Source: Alphaproteobacteria bacterium (lineage in GTDB: Bacteria; Pseudomonadota; Alphaproteobacteria; Micropepsales; Micropepsaceae). Taken from it: a DNA stretch of 64,000 bases. Location: the NCBI GenBank assembly GCA_016792565.1, contig JAEUMK010000098.1:1-64000 (forward strand), given 5' to 3'. Both the position numbers and the translations under genes were made by a program. The notes below the pieces were generated by a model. The model ran no database searches and had not been told where the DNA came from. It saw nothing but the letters and a program-made list of their open reading frames with translations. Shown here one piece after another: positions 49,045 to 59,970 of this stretch (position 1 is the stretch's first letter; the number at the start of each line of letters is the position of its first letter).

Positions 49045-49098
49045 TCTTTCCCCCGGCGGCTTTTCTCCTGAGGCCCAACCCAAGCCCGGCGGACCCCC

Positions 49099-49947
49099 AT
49101 GACCATCGAGATCCTCGCCCGCCACGCCCATTTCGGCGGAAATCTGCTCTATGTTCGCCATGCCGCGCCGGCGACCGGCACGATGATGCGCTTCAGCATC
49201 TTCGTGCCGCCGGGGCCGGGGCCGTTCCCGGTGCTGTTCTTCCTGGCAGGCCTCACCTGCACGGAGGAGAACTTCACGACCAAGGCCGGAGCCTATGGCG
49301 CAGCGGCCGAAGCGCGGCTGATGATCGTGGCGCCCGACACCAGCCCGCGCGGCCCGGCGCTGGGCGGCGAGGCGATCGCCGACGATCCCGCCTACGATCT
49401 GGGCCAGGGCGCGGGCTTCTACCTCGACGCCACCCGGAAGCCCTGGGCGCCGCATTTCGCGATGGAAACCTATGTCGTGCGCGATCTGCAGCAGGCGGTG
49501 CTGTCGCATTTTCCGGCCGACGCGGCGCGGCGCGGCGTCACCGGGCACTCGATGGGCGGGCACGGCGCGTTGACGCTGGCGATGCGCCATCCGGACATCT
49601 TCCGTTCGGTGTCGTCCTTTGCGCCCATCGTCGCGCCCATGCGCTGCCCCTGGGGCGAGAAGGCGCTCGCGGCCTATCTGGGCGAGGACCGCGCAGCCTG
49701 GGCCGCGCACGATGCGAGCGCCCTGGTGGCTGCAGGCAAGGCCGCGCCGTTCGACGATATCCTGATCGACCAGGGTCTCGGCGATCCCTTCTACGAGAGC
49801 CAGTTGAAGACCCGCCTGATCGAAGAGGCGGCCGCGGCGGCCGGCGCGCGGCTGACGGTGCGGCGACACGAGGCCTACGATCACTCCTATTTCTTCATCG
49901 CGACGTTCGTCGCCGACCACGTCGCCTTTCATGCGGCGCGGCTATAA
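49099..49947 (+). CDS. fghA: S-formylglutathione hydrolase
   Basis: A 282-residue alpha/beta hydrolase of the esterase D family, releasing formate from S-formylglutathione in formaldehyde detoxification. The nucleophile S151 is in TGHSMGGHGAL; LTCTEENFTTKAG and the oxyanion region FFLAGLTC are typical; the histidine is in EAYDHSYFFI. The matching glutathione-dependent formaldehyde dehydrogenase is not in the window. It begins 54 bases after the tRNA. Confidence 0.93.
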   Translation: MTIEILARHAHFGGNLLYVRHAAPATGTMMRFSIFVPPGPGPFPVLFFLAGLTCTEENFTTKAGAYGAAAEARLMIVAPDTSPRGPALGGEAIADDPAYDLGQGAGFYLDATRKPWAPHFAMETYVVRDLQQAVLSHFPADAARRGVTGHSMGGHGALTLAMRHPDIFRSVSSFAPIVAPMRCPWGEKALAAYLGEDRAAWAAHDASALVAAGKAAPFDDILIDQGLGDPFYESQLKTRLIEEAAAAAGARLTVRRHEAYDHSYFFIATFVADHVAFHAARL

Positions 49948-49995
49948 GGCACGCCACTCTTTCCTGGGGACCGCGCCGGGCTCTATAAGCGGCCC

Positions 49996-50637
49996 ATGAC
50001 GACACCCGCCTTTCCCGCGATGACCGAGCCTCAGGCCGTCGAGGCAACGATAGGTTTGGCGCGGCTCGCAGGTGCGCGCGGCTGGGTGCCGGGAACGGCC
50101 GGCAATTTTTCGGTCCGCATCGATCTCGCTCGCGCCGCGATCACCGCGAGCGGCGGCCAGAAGGGCGAGGTTGACGAGAGCGGCGTTATCGTCGCCGACA
50201 TCGCCGCCAATCTCGACGGGCAGGTACAGCCGCGCCTGTCGGCCGAAGGACCGCTGCATCTTCAGCTCTACCGTGACGATCCCGCCATCGGGGCGATTGC
50301 CCATGCCCATCCGCTTTCCGCCGTCGTGCTTTCGCGCCGCCATCTGGCGGCGGGGCGCATCGTCTTCGAGGGCTGGGAGATGCAGAAGGCGGTGACCGGG
50401 GTCACGACGCATGAGGGGTCGATCGAGCTGCCGGTCTTCGCCAACGACCAGGACACCAAGCGCCTCGGCTTAAGGGTCTCTGAAGCGATGAAGTCCTGGA
50501 AGCGGCCCTGCTTCGGGTATCTGATCGCCGGCCACGGCATCTATGCCTGGGGCCGCGACGCTTTCGAGGCCCGCAAGCATCTGGAAGCCTACGCACATCT
50601 GCTGGACCTGGTCCTGGAAGAGGAGCGCCGCGCATGA
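49996..50637 (+). CDS. mtnB: Methylthioribulose-1-phosphate dehydratase
   Basis: A 213-residue class II aldolase-fold enzyme of the methionine salvage pathway, dehydrating 5-methylthioribulose 1-phosphate to the diketone intermediate. GTAGNFSVRI, the zinc-binding HAHPLSAVVLSR and GHGIYAWGRD are present. The stop overlaps mtnD (ATGA). mtnA and mtnP, which supply the substrate, are not nearby. Confidence 0.94.
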   Translation: MTTPAFPAMTEPQAVEATIGLARLAGARGWVPGTAGNFSVRIDLARAAITASGGQKGEVDESGVIVADIAANLDGQVQPRLSAEGPLHLQLYRDDPAIGAIAHAHPLSAVVLSRRHLAAGRIVFEGWEMQKAVTGVTTHEGSIELPVFANDQDTKRLGLRVSEAMKSWKRPCFGYLIAGHGIYAWGRDAFEARKHLEAYAHLLDLVLEEERRA

Positions 50638-51197
50638 GCCATCTGACCGTCACCCCCGACGCCGCCCCGGGCGAGATCCTGCTGTCGACAGCCGATCACG
50701 CCCGCATCGCCGCCGAACTCGGAACGATCGGCGTCGCCTTCGAACGCTGGACGGCTTCGGCGCCGCTCGCCCCAGGGGCCGGCCAAGCCGAGGTGCTGGA
50801 GGCCTACAAGGCGGACGTCGAACGGCTGCGCGCCGCACACGGCTACCAGTCGGTCGATGTCGTGCGGATGCACCCGGACCACCCCGACCGTGCCGCCATG
50901 CGCGCCAAGTTCCTCGCCGAGCACATCCACGAGGACGACGAGGTGCGATTCTTCGTCGAGGGCCAGGGTGCGTTCTATCTGCGCGTCGGCGGCAGGGTCT
51001 ATCGCGTGATCTGCGAGGCGGGCGACCTCATCTCGGTGCCGAAGAACACCACGCATTGGTTCGATGCCGGCGACAAGCCGCTGTTCTGCGCCATCCGGAT
51101 GTTCACCACGCCCGACGGCTGGGTCGCGACCTTCACCGGCGACGCCATCGCCACGCGCTTTCCCGCCTTCGTCAATCCGCTGACCGAGGCGGCGTGA
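50634..51197 (+). CDS. mtnD: Acireductone dioxygenase
   Basis: A 187-residue cupin. Metal ligands H97, H99, E103 (HIHEDDEVRFF) and H141 (NTTHWFDAG) are intact. With Fe2+ it yields the 2-keto precursor of methionine plus formate; with Ni2+ an off-pathway reaction gives CO. It overlaps mtnB upstream and mtnC downstream (GTGA). Confidence 0.96.
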   Translation: MSHLTVTPDAAPGEILLSTADHARIAAELGTIGVAFERWTASAPLAPGAGQAEVLEAYKADVERLRAAHGYQSVDVVRMHPDHPDRAAMRAKFLAEHIHEDDEVRFFVEGQGAFYLRVGGRVYRVICEAGDLISVPKNTTHWFDAGDKPLFCAIRMFTTPDGWVATFTGDAIATRFPAFVNPLTEAA

Positions 51198-51898
51198 CCC
51201 CGAAAGCCATCCTCCTCGACATCGAGGGCACGACCGCGCCGATCAGCTTCGTCGCCGAGACGCTGTTCCCCTTCGCCGCTGCCCGCCTCGCCGCCTTCGT
51301 GCAGGCGCACGCAGGCGATCCGGAGATCGCCGAAGCCCTCGCAGAGACGGCGGCGCTGGAAGGCCGCGCGCTGACGACGCAAGAGGCGATCGAGGTGCTG
51401 CTCGGCTGGATCGCCGCCGACCGCAAGGCGACGCCGCTGAAGATGCTGCAGGGCAAGATCTGGCGCGAGGGCTATGAATCGGGGGCGATCCGATCGCCGG
51501 TCTATTCCGATGCGGTAGCGGCGATGCGGGCCTGGAAGGCGCGCGGGGTGAGGCTCGACGTCTATTCGTCCGGTTCGGTCGAGGCGCAAGTCCTGCTCTA
51601 CCGCTACACCGCAGACGGCGATCTGACGCCGTTGTTCGATGCCTATTTCGACACCCGTACCGGGCCGAAGCTGGAGGCCGCGTCCTACGCCAAGATCGCA
51701 AAGGCGATCGGCCTTCCGGCAGGCGAAGTCCTCTTCCTCAGCGACGCGCCGGGCGAGGTCGGCGCAGCGCAGGCGGCGGGAATGGCGGCGATCCGCATCG
51801 ACCGCGCCCTGCCCCCCGGCACGCGCCGGCGCGACGCCGATGGCACCTGGGTCGCGGCGGATTTCGCGGGCCTGGACGAACTGCCCGTCGGGCCTTGA
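51194..51898 (+). CDS. mtnC: Acireductone synthase (enolase-phosphatase E1)
   Basis: A 234-residue HAD-superfamily enzyme that enolises and dephosphorylates the diketone from MtnB to give the acireductone used by MtnD. The HAD nucleophile motif is LLDIEGTTAPISFV, followed by VYSSGSVEAQ (motif II) and FLSDAPGEVGAAQAAGM (motif IV). The start is the GTG overlapping the mtnD stop. It converges on the acyltransferase gene 7 bases downstream. Confidence 0.95.
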   Translation: MTPKAILLDIEGTTAPISFVAETLFPFAAARLAAFVQAHAGDPEIAEALAETAALEGRALTTQEAIEVLLGWIAADRKATPLKMLQGKIWREGYESGAIRSPVYSDAVAAMRAWKARGVRLDVYSSGSVEAQVLLYRYTADGDLTPLFDAYFDTRTGPKLEAASYAKIAKAIGLPAGEVLFLSDAPGEVGAAQAAGMAAIRIDRALPPGTRRRDADGTWVAADFAGLDELPVGP

Positions 51899-51905
51899 GC
51901 GCGCC

Positions 51906-52742
51906 CTAAGACTTCATCCGCTTGGTCAGGAAGGCGCGCAGCCGCTTGTCGAGCCGCGAGGTCGGGAAATAGATGAAGACGTCGGTCGTGTTGAACTGGT
52001 CGTCGATCACCGCCCCGTCGCCGATATAGGCCCCAGCCCGGATATAGCCCTTCACCAGCGGCGGAAGTTCGTGCAGCGCCTGAAGCGGGTCGATCGACTC
52101 CCTGGGCAGGAGGTTCATGTCGACATAGCGCTGGGGCAGCGCCCTGACCTGCGGCAGTTCCGGCGGCACGGCGTGGAAATGGTGCAGGTAGGCCAGCTCG
52201 ACCTTCATCGATTGCGGATCGGTGCCGGGCAGCGAGGCGCACCCGAACATCAGCTCGATATCATTGCGGATGAGGTAGGCGAGCAGACCCCGCCACATGA
52301 ACTGCATCACCTGGCTTGAGCGGTATTCGCGCGCGACGCAGCTGCGCCCCAGTTCCAGGAATTTTGCGTCCGGAGGCGAGTTGGCCAGCAGGGACGTGAG
52401 ATCGTACTCGGCCGCGCTGTAGAAGCCCCCGTGACGAGCGGCGACGTCGCGCCGCAGCAACCGGTAGCAGCCGACCACCGCGCCGCCGGCATCGTGATCG
52501 AACACCAGAAGATGGTCGCAGAATTCGTCGTATCGGTCGAAGTCGCGCCCGCTCGCCGCCATCTCAGGCGTCGGCTGGGCCTTCATCTCGCGATAGAAGA
52601 CCTCGAAGCGCAGACGCTGCGCGGCCTCGATCTCGCCGGCCGAACGGGCGAGCCGCGCCTCCAGCCCGCCGGAGCGGGCGAGCACATCCGCGCCGGCCTC
52701 CGGGGCCTCCATGATTTCGCCGCTCGCGCTGGTCGCGGTCAT
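51906..52742 (-). CDS. olsB: OlsB-like ornithine-acyl-ACP N-acyltransferase
   Basis: A 278-residue GNAT-fold acyltransferase. LRFEVFYREMKA near residue 45, FDHDAGGAVVGCYRLLRR, the core LELGRSCVAREYRSSQVMQFMWRGLLAYLI and MFGCASLPGTDP are the signature of OlsB and related hemolysin-like acyltransferases. OlsB makes lyso-ornithine lipid, later acylated by OlsA, giving phosphate-free membrane lipids. OlsA is not adjacent, so another amino-acid acceptor is possible. The C-terminal tail (KRLRAFLTKRMKS) is basic and may touch the membrane. Confidence 0.83.
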   Translation of the reverse strand: MTATSASGEIMEAPEAGADVLARSGGLEARLARSAGEIEAAQRLRFEVFYREMKAQPTPEMAASGRDFDRYDEFCDHLLVFDHDAGGAVVGCYRLLRRDVAARHGGFYSAAEYDLTSLLANSPPDAKFLELGRSCVAREYRSSQVMQFMWRGLLAYLIRNDIELMFGCASLPGTDPQSMKVELAYLHHFHAVPPELPQVRALPQRYVDMNLLPRESIDPLQALHELPPLVKGYIRAGAYIGDGAVIDDQFNTTDVFIYFPTSRLDKRLRAFLTKRMKS

Positions 52743-52797
52743 CCGCTTGTCGTGACGTTTCCCAAGGTGGCGATGCTAGTCGAAAGGCCGGGCCGGT

Positions 52798-54153
52798 TCA
52801 AACGCGCCCGGCGCGAGGTTCGGCCCTTGGTTCGGGCTCGCTGAGGCGCATCAGCAACCAGACGAGGACGACCGCAGGCACCCCCATGGCGGCGGTCAGG
52901 ATGAAGAACCAGTAGAAGCCGCCCAAACCTTCCACCATGACGCCGGACAGCCCTCCCATGATCTTGCCCGGAAGGGCAAAAAACGAGGAGAAGAGGGCGT
53001 ATTGCGTCGCAGTGAAGGCGGTCGAAGTGAGGCTCGACATATAAGCGATGAGAGCCGTGCCGCCGAAGCCGCCGGCCAGATTCTCGAGGCTCACCGTCAC
53101 CGTCAGAGCCGCCACGTCCGGTCCGACGGTCGCAAGCCACGCATAGGCGAGGTTGGTGACACTGACCAGCAGCGCCCCGATCAGCAGCATCCGCATCATG
53201 CCGATCCGGACCGCCACCAGGCCGCCTATCAGCGCCCCGGCAATGGTCATCCAGATTCCGAACAGCTTGGAGACCGAGGCGATCTCGCTCTTGGAGAAGC
53301 CGAGGTCGAGATAGAAGGGGTTGGCCATCACGCCCATCACGAAGTCGGGCAGACGGTAGAAGCCGATCGCTGCGAGGATCAGCACCGCAAGCCAGCCTTT
53401 GCGCGCGAAGAAGTCGATGAAGGGCGCGATCGCCGCATCGTAAAGCCAACGCAGGAAGTCCTGCTTGGGTGCGAGCGCGGCCGCTGCGGTGTCCTGTGGC
53501 GCCGCCTCGGCCGGACGATAGGCCACGATCGTGCCGAGCATGCCGACGCCCATCAAGGCGGCCATGGTGGCATAGGATGCCGACCAGGAGGCATAGTCGG
53601 CAATGTAGAGCGCCCCGGCACCGGCCGCGATGAGGGCGATGCGGTAGCCGAGCTGGGTGGCGGCCGCCATGGTCGCCTGATCGTCCTTGCTGGCTGCCGC
53701 CTCGATCCTCCAGGCGTCGATCGCGGTATCCTGCGTTGCACTGGCGAAGGCGACGACGACCGCCGCCACCACCATGCCGGCCAGATCGCTCGCCGGATCG
53801 ATCCTTGACATGGCGAAGATCGCCGCCGCGACCACGACCTGGGCAAGCAGCATCCACGCCCGCCGGCGGCCGAGCAGGCGGCCGACGAACGGGAGGGGCA
53901 GGCGGTCGACCAGCGGCGCCCAGACGAACTTGATCGTGTAGGCGAGCCCCACATAGGACGCGAAGCCGATGGTGGCGAGGCTTACACCCGCCTCGGTCAG
54001 CCAGGCCGACAGGGTCGAGAAGATGAGCAGAAACGGCAGGCCCGATGAAAAGCCCAGCACAAACATGGTGAGGACGCGCGGCTGCGCATAGGCGGCGGCG
54101 GCAGCGCTCCAGCTGCGCCGCGTCGCGGTTTCCTGGCCGGCTGCCGCAGTCAT
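52798..54153 (-). CDS. AmpG-like muropeptide permease (MFS)
   Basis: A 451-residue MFS transporter with about 12-14 TM helices. FVLGFSSGLPFLLIFSTLSAWL and IKFVWAPLVDRLPLP, then ATQDTAIDAWRIE, are the AmpG signatures for importing anhydromuropeptides released from the wall. This fits the AmgK/MurU recycling genes elsewhere in the window. The ATG at 54153 is preferred to the GTG 6 bases earlier because GAGGG is correctly spaced for it. It lies 55 bases upstream of olsB on the same strand. Confidence 0.9.
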   Translation of the reverse strand: MTAAAGQETATRRSWSAAAAAYAQPRVLTMFVLGFSSGLPFLLIFSTLSAWLTEAGVSLATIGFASYVGLAYTIKFVWAPLVDRLPLPFVGRLLGRRRAWMLLAQVVVAAAIFAMSRIDPASDLAGMVVAAVVVAFASATQDTAIDAWRIEAAASKDDQATMAAATQLGYRIALIAAGAGALYIADYASWSASYATMAALMGVGMLGTIVAYRPAEAAPQDTAAAALAPKQDFLRWLYDAAIAPFIDFFARKGWLAVLILAAIGFYRLPDFVMGVMANPFYLDLGFSKSEIASVSKLFGIWMTIAGALIGGLVAVRIGMMRMLLIGALLVSVTNLAYAWLATVGPDVAALTVTVSLENLAGGFGGTALIAYMSSLTSTAFTATQYALFSSFFALPGKIMGGLSGVMVEGLGGFYWFFILTAAMGVPAVVLVWLLMRLSEPEPRAEPRAGRV

Positions 54154-54205
54154 GTACACCCTCGCGATTCGCGCCGAGCGACGTAACCACGTCAGGGACG
54201 GGCGG

Positions 54206-56482
<2,277 letters not shown>

Positions 56483-56505
56483 GGGAGGCGGGACGGGACC
56501 GGATT

Positions 56506-56533
56506 GGCGGGACGCCGCAGTCTGCGTCCCGCC
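56506..56533 (-). other. Perfect hairpin between two minus-strand genes
   Basis: A 10-base perfect stem (GGCGGGACGC / GCGTCCCGCC) with an 8-base loop lies 37 bases after the upstream gene's stop and 23 bases before the hybrid kinase start. There is no T-run. It may be a weak terminator or a leader structure. Confidence 0.45.
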
Positions 56534-56570
56534 CGCCTAGGAATCCGTTAACGTTTGCCCCGGCGCGGCC

Positions 56571-57260
56571 CTATTCGGGCAGCGGATAGCCGATCGAGAA
56601 CTGCGTCACGCGCGGCTTGGCGGCGCGGACGTCGGCGGCGTCGGATTTCAGCGACACGTCGCCCGACACGCTCTGCGGCGCATTGGCGGCGGACGAGGCG
56701 AAGCGGACCGACAGGATGCAGCCGCCGGGCTTGGGCTCCAGCGCGCCGCCCTCCCAGCTGTTGGCGTAGCCGCCATAGTCCCAGTCGAAACCCGAGAGGA
56801 GGAACGGCCTGCCGTTCGCCTTCTCCACGTCCTCGATCGGCGAGCCGATGCGGATGCCTTCGGCGCTCTGCCAGAGGATCTCGCGCTTCCAGGGATCGTA
56901 GGCTTCAGGGTCGGCGCTCCAGTCGGCCTGGACCTCGACCGAGCCGATGCCCTGGCGCTTTTCCTCGTCCATCCAGTAGACGGTCAGCATGCGCGCCGGA
57001 TCGTCGCCGAAGACGACGGTGGCGTTCAGCTCGGTGCCTTCGGGACCGGGCACGACCTTGAAGGTGACGTTGGCGTCGCCGAAGGCCTCTTTCAGCCTGG
57101 CTTCGGAGGAGTCGGCCGCGAACGGGCCTTCGCAGGCGAGGGTCCCGATTTCGGCGGGCACGGCCGGGCCGTCGATGGGCGCGACCGTTTCGGCGGCGGC
57201 CGGCAGGACGGCGAGGAGAGCGGCCGGGGCGGTGAGGAGGGCAAGCATCGAACGGCGCAT
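56571..57260 (-). CDS. Periplasmic protein of unknown function
   Basis: A 229-residue protein with a signal peptide (MRRSMLALLTAPAALLAVLPAAAE). The mature part has two cysteines (GTLACEGPF and GGCILSVRF), a repeated VEVQADWSADPEAYDPWKREI-type acidic/aromatic character and GSPIEDVEKANGRPFLLSGFDWDYGGYANSW, which looks like a ligand-binding module of the kind seen in uncharacterised secreted proteins. No family recognised with confidence. The ATG at 57260 has GGGAG 5 bases upstream. It lies 100 bases after the NYN gene on the same strand. Confidence 0.8.
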   Translation of the reverse strand: MRRSMLALLTAPAALLAVLPAAAETVAPIDGPAVPAEIGTLACEGPFAADSSEARLKEAFGDANVTFKVVPGPEGTELNATVVFGDDPARMLTVYWMDEEKRQGIGSVEVQADWSADPEAYDPWKREILWQSAEGIRIGSPIEDVEKANGRPFLLSGFDWDYGGYANSWEGGALEPKPGGCILSVRFASSAANAPQSVSGDVSLKSDAADVRAAKPRVTQFSIGYPLPE

Positions 57261-57360
57261 CGGAACTCCCTTGATTGCAGCAGGCCTTCTCGCCCACCGC
57301 CGCGCCGCCGTCAAAGCGGCCAAACGGCGCGGCGCGGGGCGCGAAACGTTCAGCATGGGT

Positions 57361-58170
57361 TCAGGCCCTGGGCTTGGGCGGCGGCGGCTTCTTCGCCGGG
57401 ATGCGGACGAACCAGTGCTTGGTCTCCGACTGCCTCAGTTCGAAGGCCTCGGTCTTCTGCAGAAGGTCGAGCAGATTGCGGCAGCCATAATTGCGCGGGT
57501 CGTAGTCGGGCGCGAGATTGCGCAGCATCTGGCCAAGTCCGGAGAGCCCGACCCAGCCGTCGTCGCTGTCGAGCCGGTTGACCGCGTTCCTGAGCATCGG
57601 CACCGCGTTCTGGACCGGTTCGCGCGCCCGGGTCGCGGCCGCCGGATCGGCGGGCGGGACCGGCGGTCCGGCACTCGCCGCGGTCCCGGGGGCGATCGGT
57701 TCGACCGGCGCCGCCGCGGCGCCGCCGCCCATGAGGTTTTCGGTGTAGATGAAGCGCTTGCAGGCTTGGCGAAAGCTCTCCGGCGTCTTCTTCTCGCCGA
57801 AGCCGTAGACCTCCAGCCCTTCCTCGCGGATACGCGAGGCGAGGCGCGTGAAGTCGCTGTCGGAGGACACCAGACAGAAGCCGTCGACCCGGCCGCTGTG
57901 CAGCAGATCCATCGCGTCGATCACCAGCGCGATGTCGGAGGCGTTCTTGCCGGTGGTGTTGGCGAATTGCTGATGGGCGAGAATGGCGTGGCGGGCGAGA
58001 AGCGCCGACCAGCCGTTGAGCCGGGAGCTTGAAAAGTCGCCGTAGATTCGCCGGACCGTCGCCTCGCCCAACTCGGCGATTTCCTCAAAGAGGCCCGCCG
58101 CGATCTGCGGCGAGGCGTTGTCGGCGTCGATCAGCACGGCGAACCGCAGCGACTTGGTTTCTCCGGCCAT
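57361..58170 (-). CDS. NYN (PIN-like) ribonuclease domain protein with a LOTUS-like C-terminus
   Basis: A 269-residue protein. Residues 10 to about 145 form a NYN/DUF88 domain with the acidic active-site residues: VLIDADNASP, NASDIALVIDAMDLLH and LVSSDSDFTRLASRIRE. A proline/alanine linker (about 150-185) leads to a small helical domain (about 190-262, NAVNRLDSDDGWVGLSGLGQMLRNLAPDYDPRNYGCRNLLDLLQ) that matches the OST-HTH/LOTUS pattern, an RNA-binding module. Probably an RNase with an RNA-binding tail; the target is unknown. A strong GAGGAGG precedes the ATG, 9 bases after comM. Confidence 0.87.
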   Translation of the reverse strand: MAGETKSLRFAVLIDADNASPQIAAGLFEEIAELGEATVRRIYGDFSSSRLNGWSALLARHAILAHQQFANTTGKNASDIALVIDAMDLLHSGRVDGFCLVSSDSDFTRLASRIREEGLEVYGFGEKKTPESFRQACKRFIYTENLMGGGAAAAPVEPIAPGTAASAGPPVPPADPAAATRAREPVQNAVPMLRNAVNRLDSDDGWVGLSGLGQMLRNLAPDYDPRNYGCRNLLDLLQKTEAFELRQSETKHWFVRIPAKKPPPPKPRA

Positions 58171-58179
58171 GCGGCCTCC

Positions 58180-59688
58180 TCAGGTCAGGTTCAGGCGGCG
58201 GTAGCTGAGGGCTTCGGCGATGTGGGGGCGGGCGGTCGTGGGGCTGCCGGCGAGGTCGGCGATGGTGCGGGCGACGCGCAGGGCGCGGGTATAGCCGCGG
58301 GCCGAGAGGCGCATCTTCTCGGCCGCCTCGGCGAGCAGGGCCTGGGCGGCGGGTTCGAGGCGCGCGCCCTCGGCCAGCACCTCGCCCTCGGCCTCGGCAT
58401 TGGTGCGGATGCCGGCCGCCGCATAGCGCTCGCCCTGGCGGGCCCGGGCGGCGGCGACGCGGGCGGCGATTTCGGCCGAGCCTTCGCGCGGCGCGGGGAG
58501 GCTGAGATCGGCGGCGCTGACGGCCGGGACATCGACGTGGAGGTCGATGCGGTCGTAGAGCGGGCCGGAGATGCGCGCCTGGTAGTCGGCGCCGCAGCGC
58601 GGGGCCTTGTTGCAGGCCATCGCCGGGTCGCCCAGATAGCCGCAGCGGCAGGGGTTCATGGCGGCGACGAGCTGGACGCGGCTGGGATAGCGGATATGGG
58701 CGTTGGCGCGGGCGACGAGCGTCGAGCCGGTCTCCAGCGGCTGGCGCAGCGAGTCGAGGACGCGGCGGTCGAATTCGGGGAGTTCGTCGAGGAAGAGGAC
58801 GCCGAGATGGGCGAGGCTGACCTCGCCGGGGCGGACCTTGAGGCCGCCGCCGGTCAGCGCCGCCATCGAGGCCGAATGGTGGGGGGCGCGGAACGGACGG
58901 CGGCGGCCGATCGCCCCGTCCTTCAGCTCGCCCGCCAGGCTCTGGATCATCGAGATCTCCAGCGCCTCGCGGGCGTCGAGCGGCGGCAGCAGGCCCGGCA
59001 GGCGGGCCGCCAGCATCGACTTGCCGCTGCCGGGCGGGCCGATCATCAAGAGGTTGTGGCCGCCCGCCGCGGTGATCTCGAGCGCCCGCTTGGCGGTTTC
59101 CTGGCCGCGCACGTCGCGCAGGTCGGGCAGCTTGCCGTCGTCCTCGGCGAGCTTCGGCCCGGGCGGGGGCAGCACGGCGACGCCCTTGTAGTGGTTGACG
59201 AGGGCGATGAGGCTGGGCGCCGCGACGATCTCGACGCCGCCGATCCAGGCGGCCTCGGCGCCGCAGGCGGCGGGGCAGACCAGCGCCTTCTCGGCGGTGG
59301 CGGCGGCGAGGGTCGCGGGGAGGACGCCGGCGACCGCCGTCACCTGGCCGTCGAGCGCCAGTTCGCCGAGCGCCACGGTGCGGGCCATCTCGTCCAACGG
59401 CAGCACGCCCATCGCGGCGAGCAGGCCCATGGCGATGGGCAGGTCGTAGTGGCTGCCCTCCTTGGGCAGATCGGCCGGGGCCAGATTGACGACGATGCGC
59501 TTGGGCGGCAGCGCCAGGCCGATGGCGTGCAGCGCCGACTTCACCCGCTCCTGGCTTTCGGCGACCGCCTTGTCGGGCAGGCCGACGATCATCATGCGGT
59601 TGCCGCCGCCGGTGATCTGCACCTGCACGTCGACCTCGCGCGCTTCAATGCCCTCGAAGGCGACGGTGGAGACGCGCGTGACGGTCAT
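58180..59688 (-). CDS. comM: YifB/ComM family Mg-chelatase-like AAA+ ATPase
   Basis: A 502-residue protein: an N-terminal Lon-like domain (GLPDKAVAESQERVKSAL), an AAA+ core with Walker A GPPGSGKSM and Walker B VLFLDELPEF, and a Mg-chelatase C-terminal domain (RGYTRALRVARTIADL). ComM is a hexameric helicase that promotes branch migration during recombination of incoming DNA in naturally transformable bacteria and is widespread in others. The cysteine-bearing AMNPCRCGYLGDP is typical. It precedes the NYN gene by 9 bases. Confidence 0.95.
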   Translation of the reverse strand: MTVTRVSTVAFEGIEAREVDVQVQITGGGNRMMIVGLPDKAVAESQERVKSALHAIGLALPPKRIVVNLAPADLPKEGSHYDLPIAMGLLAAMGVLPLDEMARTVALGELALDGQVTAVAGVLPATLAAATAEKALVCPAACGAEAAWIGGVEIVAAPSLIALVNHYKGVAVLPPPGPKLAEDDGKLPDLRDVRGQETAKRALEITAAGGHNLLMIGPPGSGKSMLAARLPGLLPPLDAREALEISMIQSLAGELKDGAIGRRRPFRAPHHSASMAALTGGGLKVRPGEVSLAHLGVLFLDELPEFDRRVLDSLRQPLETGSTLVARANAHIRYPSRVQLVAAMNPCRCGYLGDPAMACNKAPRCGADYQARISGPLYDRIDLHVDVPAVSAADLSLPAPREGSAEIAARVAAARARQGERYAAAGIRTNAEAEGEVLAEGARLEPAAQALLAEAAEKMRLSARGYTRALRVARTIADLAGSPTTARPHIAEALSYRRLNLT

Positions 59689-59748
59689 GGGCGGCGATGA
59701 TCGCCGGGCGGCGGCTGGCGGCGCAAGGGGCCGCGATGCCGCGCCGCC

Positions 59749-59970
59749 TCAGGCCGGCGGCGCGCCCCCCAGCGCGGCGAGCAAGGCACGGCCCACGAGG
59801 GCACGGCGGCGGAGCGCGGCGCAGAGACGGCGGCGCTCCAGCGCGCGGGCGCCGTAGCGGCCGTGCTTCAGCGCGTTGCGGTTGCCGGGCCCGCCGCCCC
59901 TGCCGCGTCCGGTCGGATAGCGCGGACATTTTGTTGCGCCCCCGCGACACGAAGCATCTTCGTTCCTCAC
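59749..59970 (-). CDS. Small protein with a GNRNALKHG motif
   Basis: A 73-residue highly basic protein. GRGRGGGPGNRNALKHGRYGARALERRR matches a short motif I recall from numerous uncharacterised alphaproteobacterial and phage small proteins (GAPxGNxNALKHGxY), some annotated as terminase-like. Function unknown. Its ATG overlaps the stop of the 133-residue gene by four bases, so the two are cotranslated. It lies 60 bases upstream of comM. Confidence 0.65.
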   Translation of the reverse strand: MRNEDASCRGGATKCPRYPTGRGRGGGPGNRNALKHGRYGARALERRRLCAALRRRALVGRALLAALGGAPPA

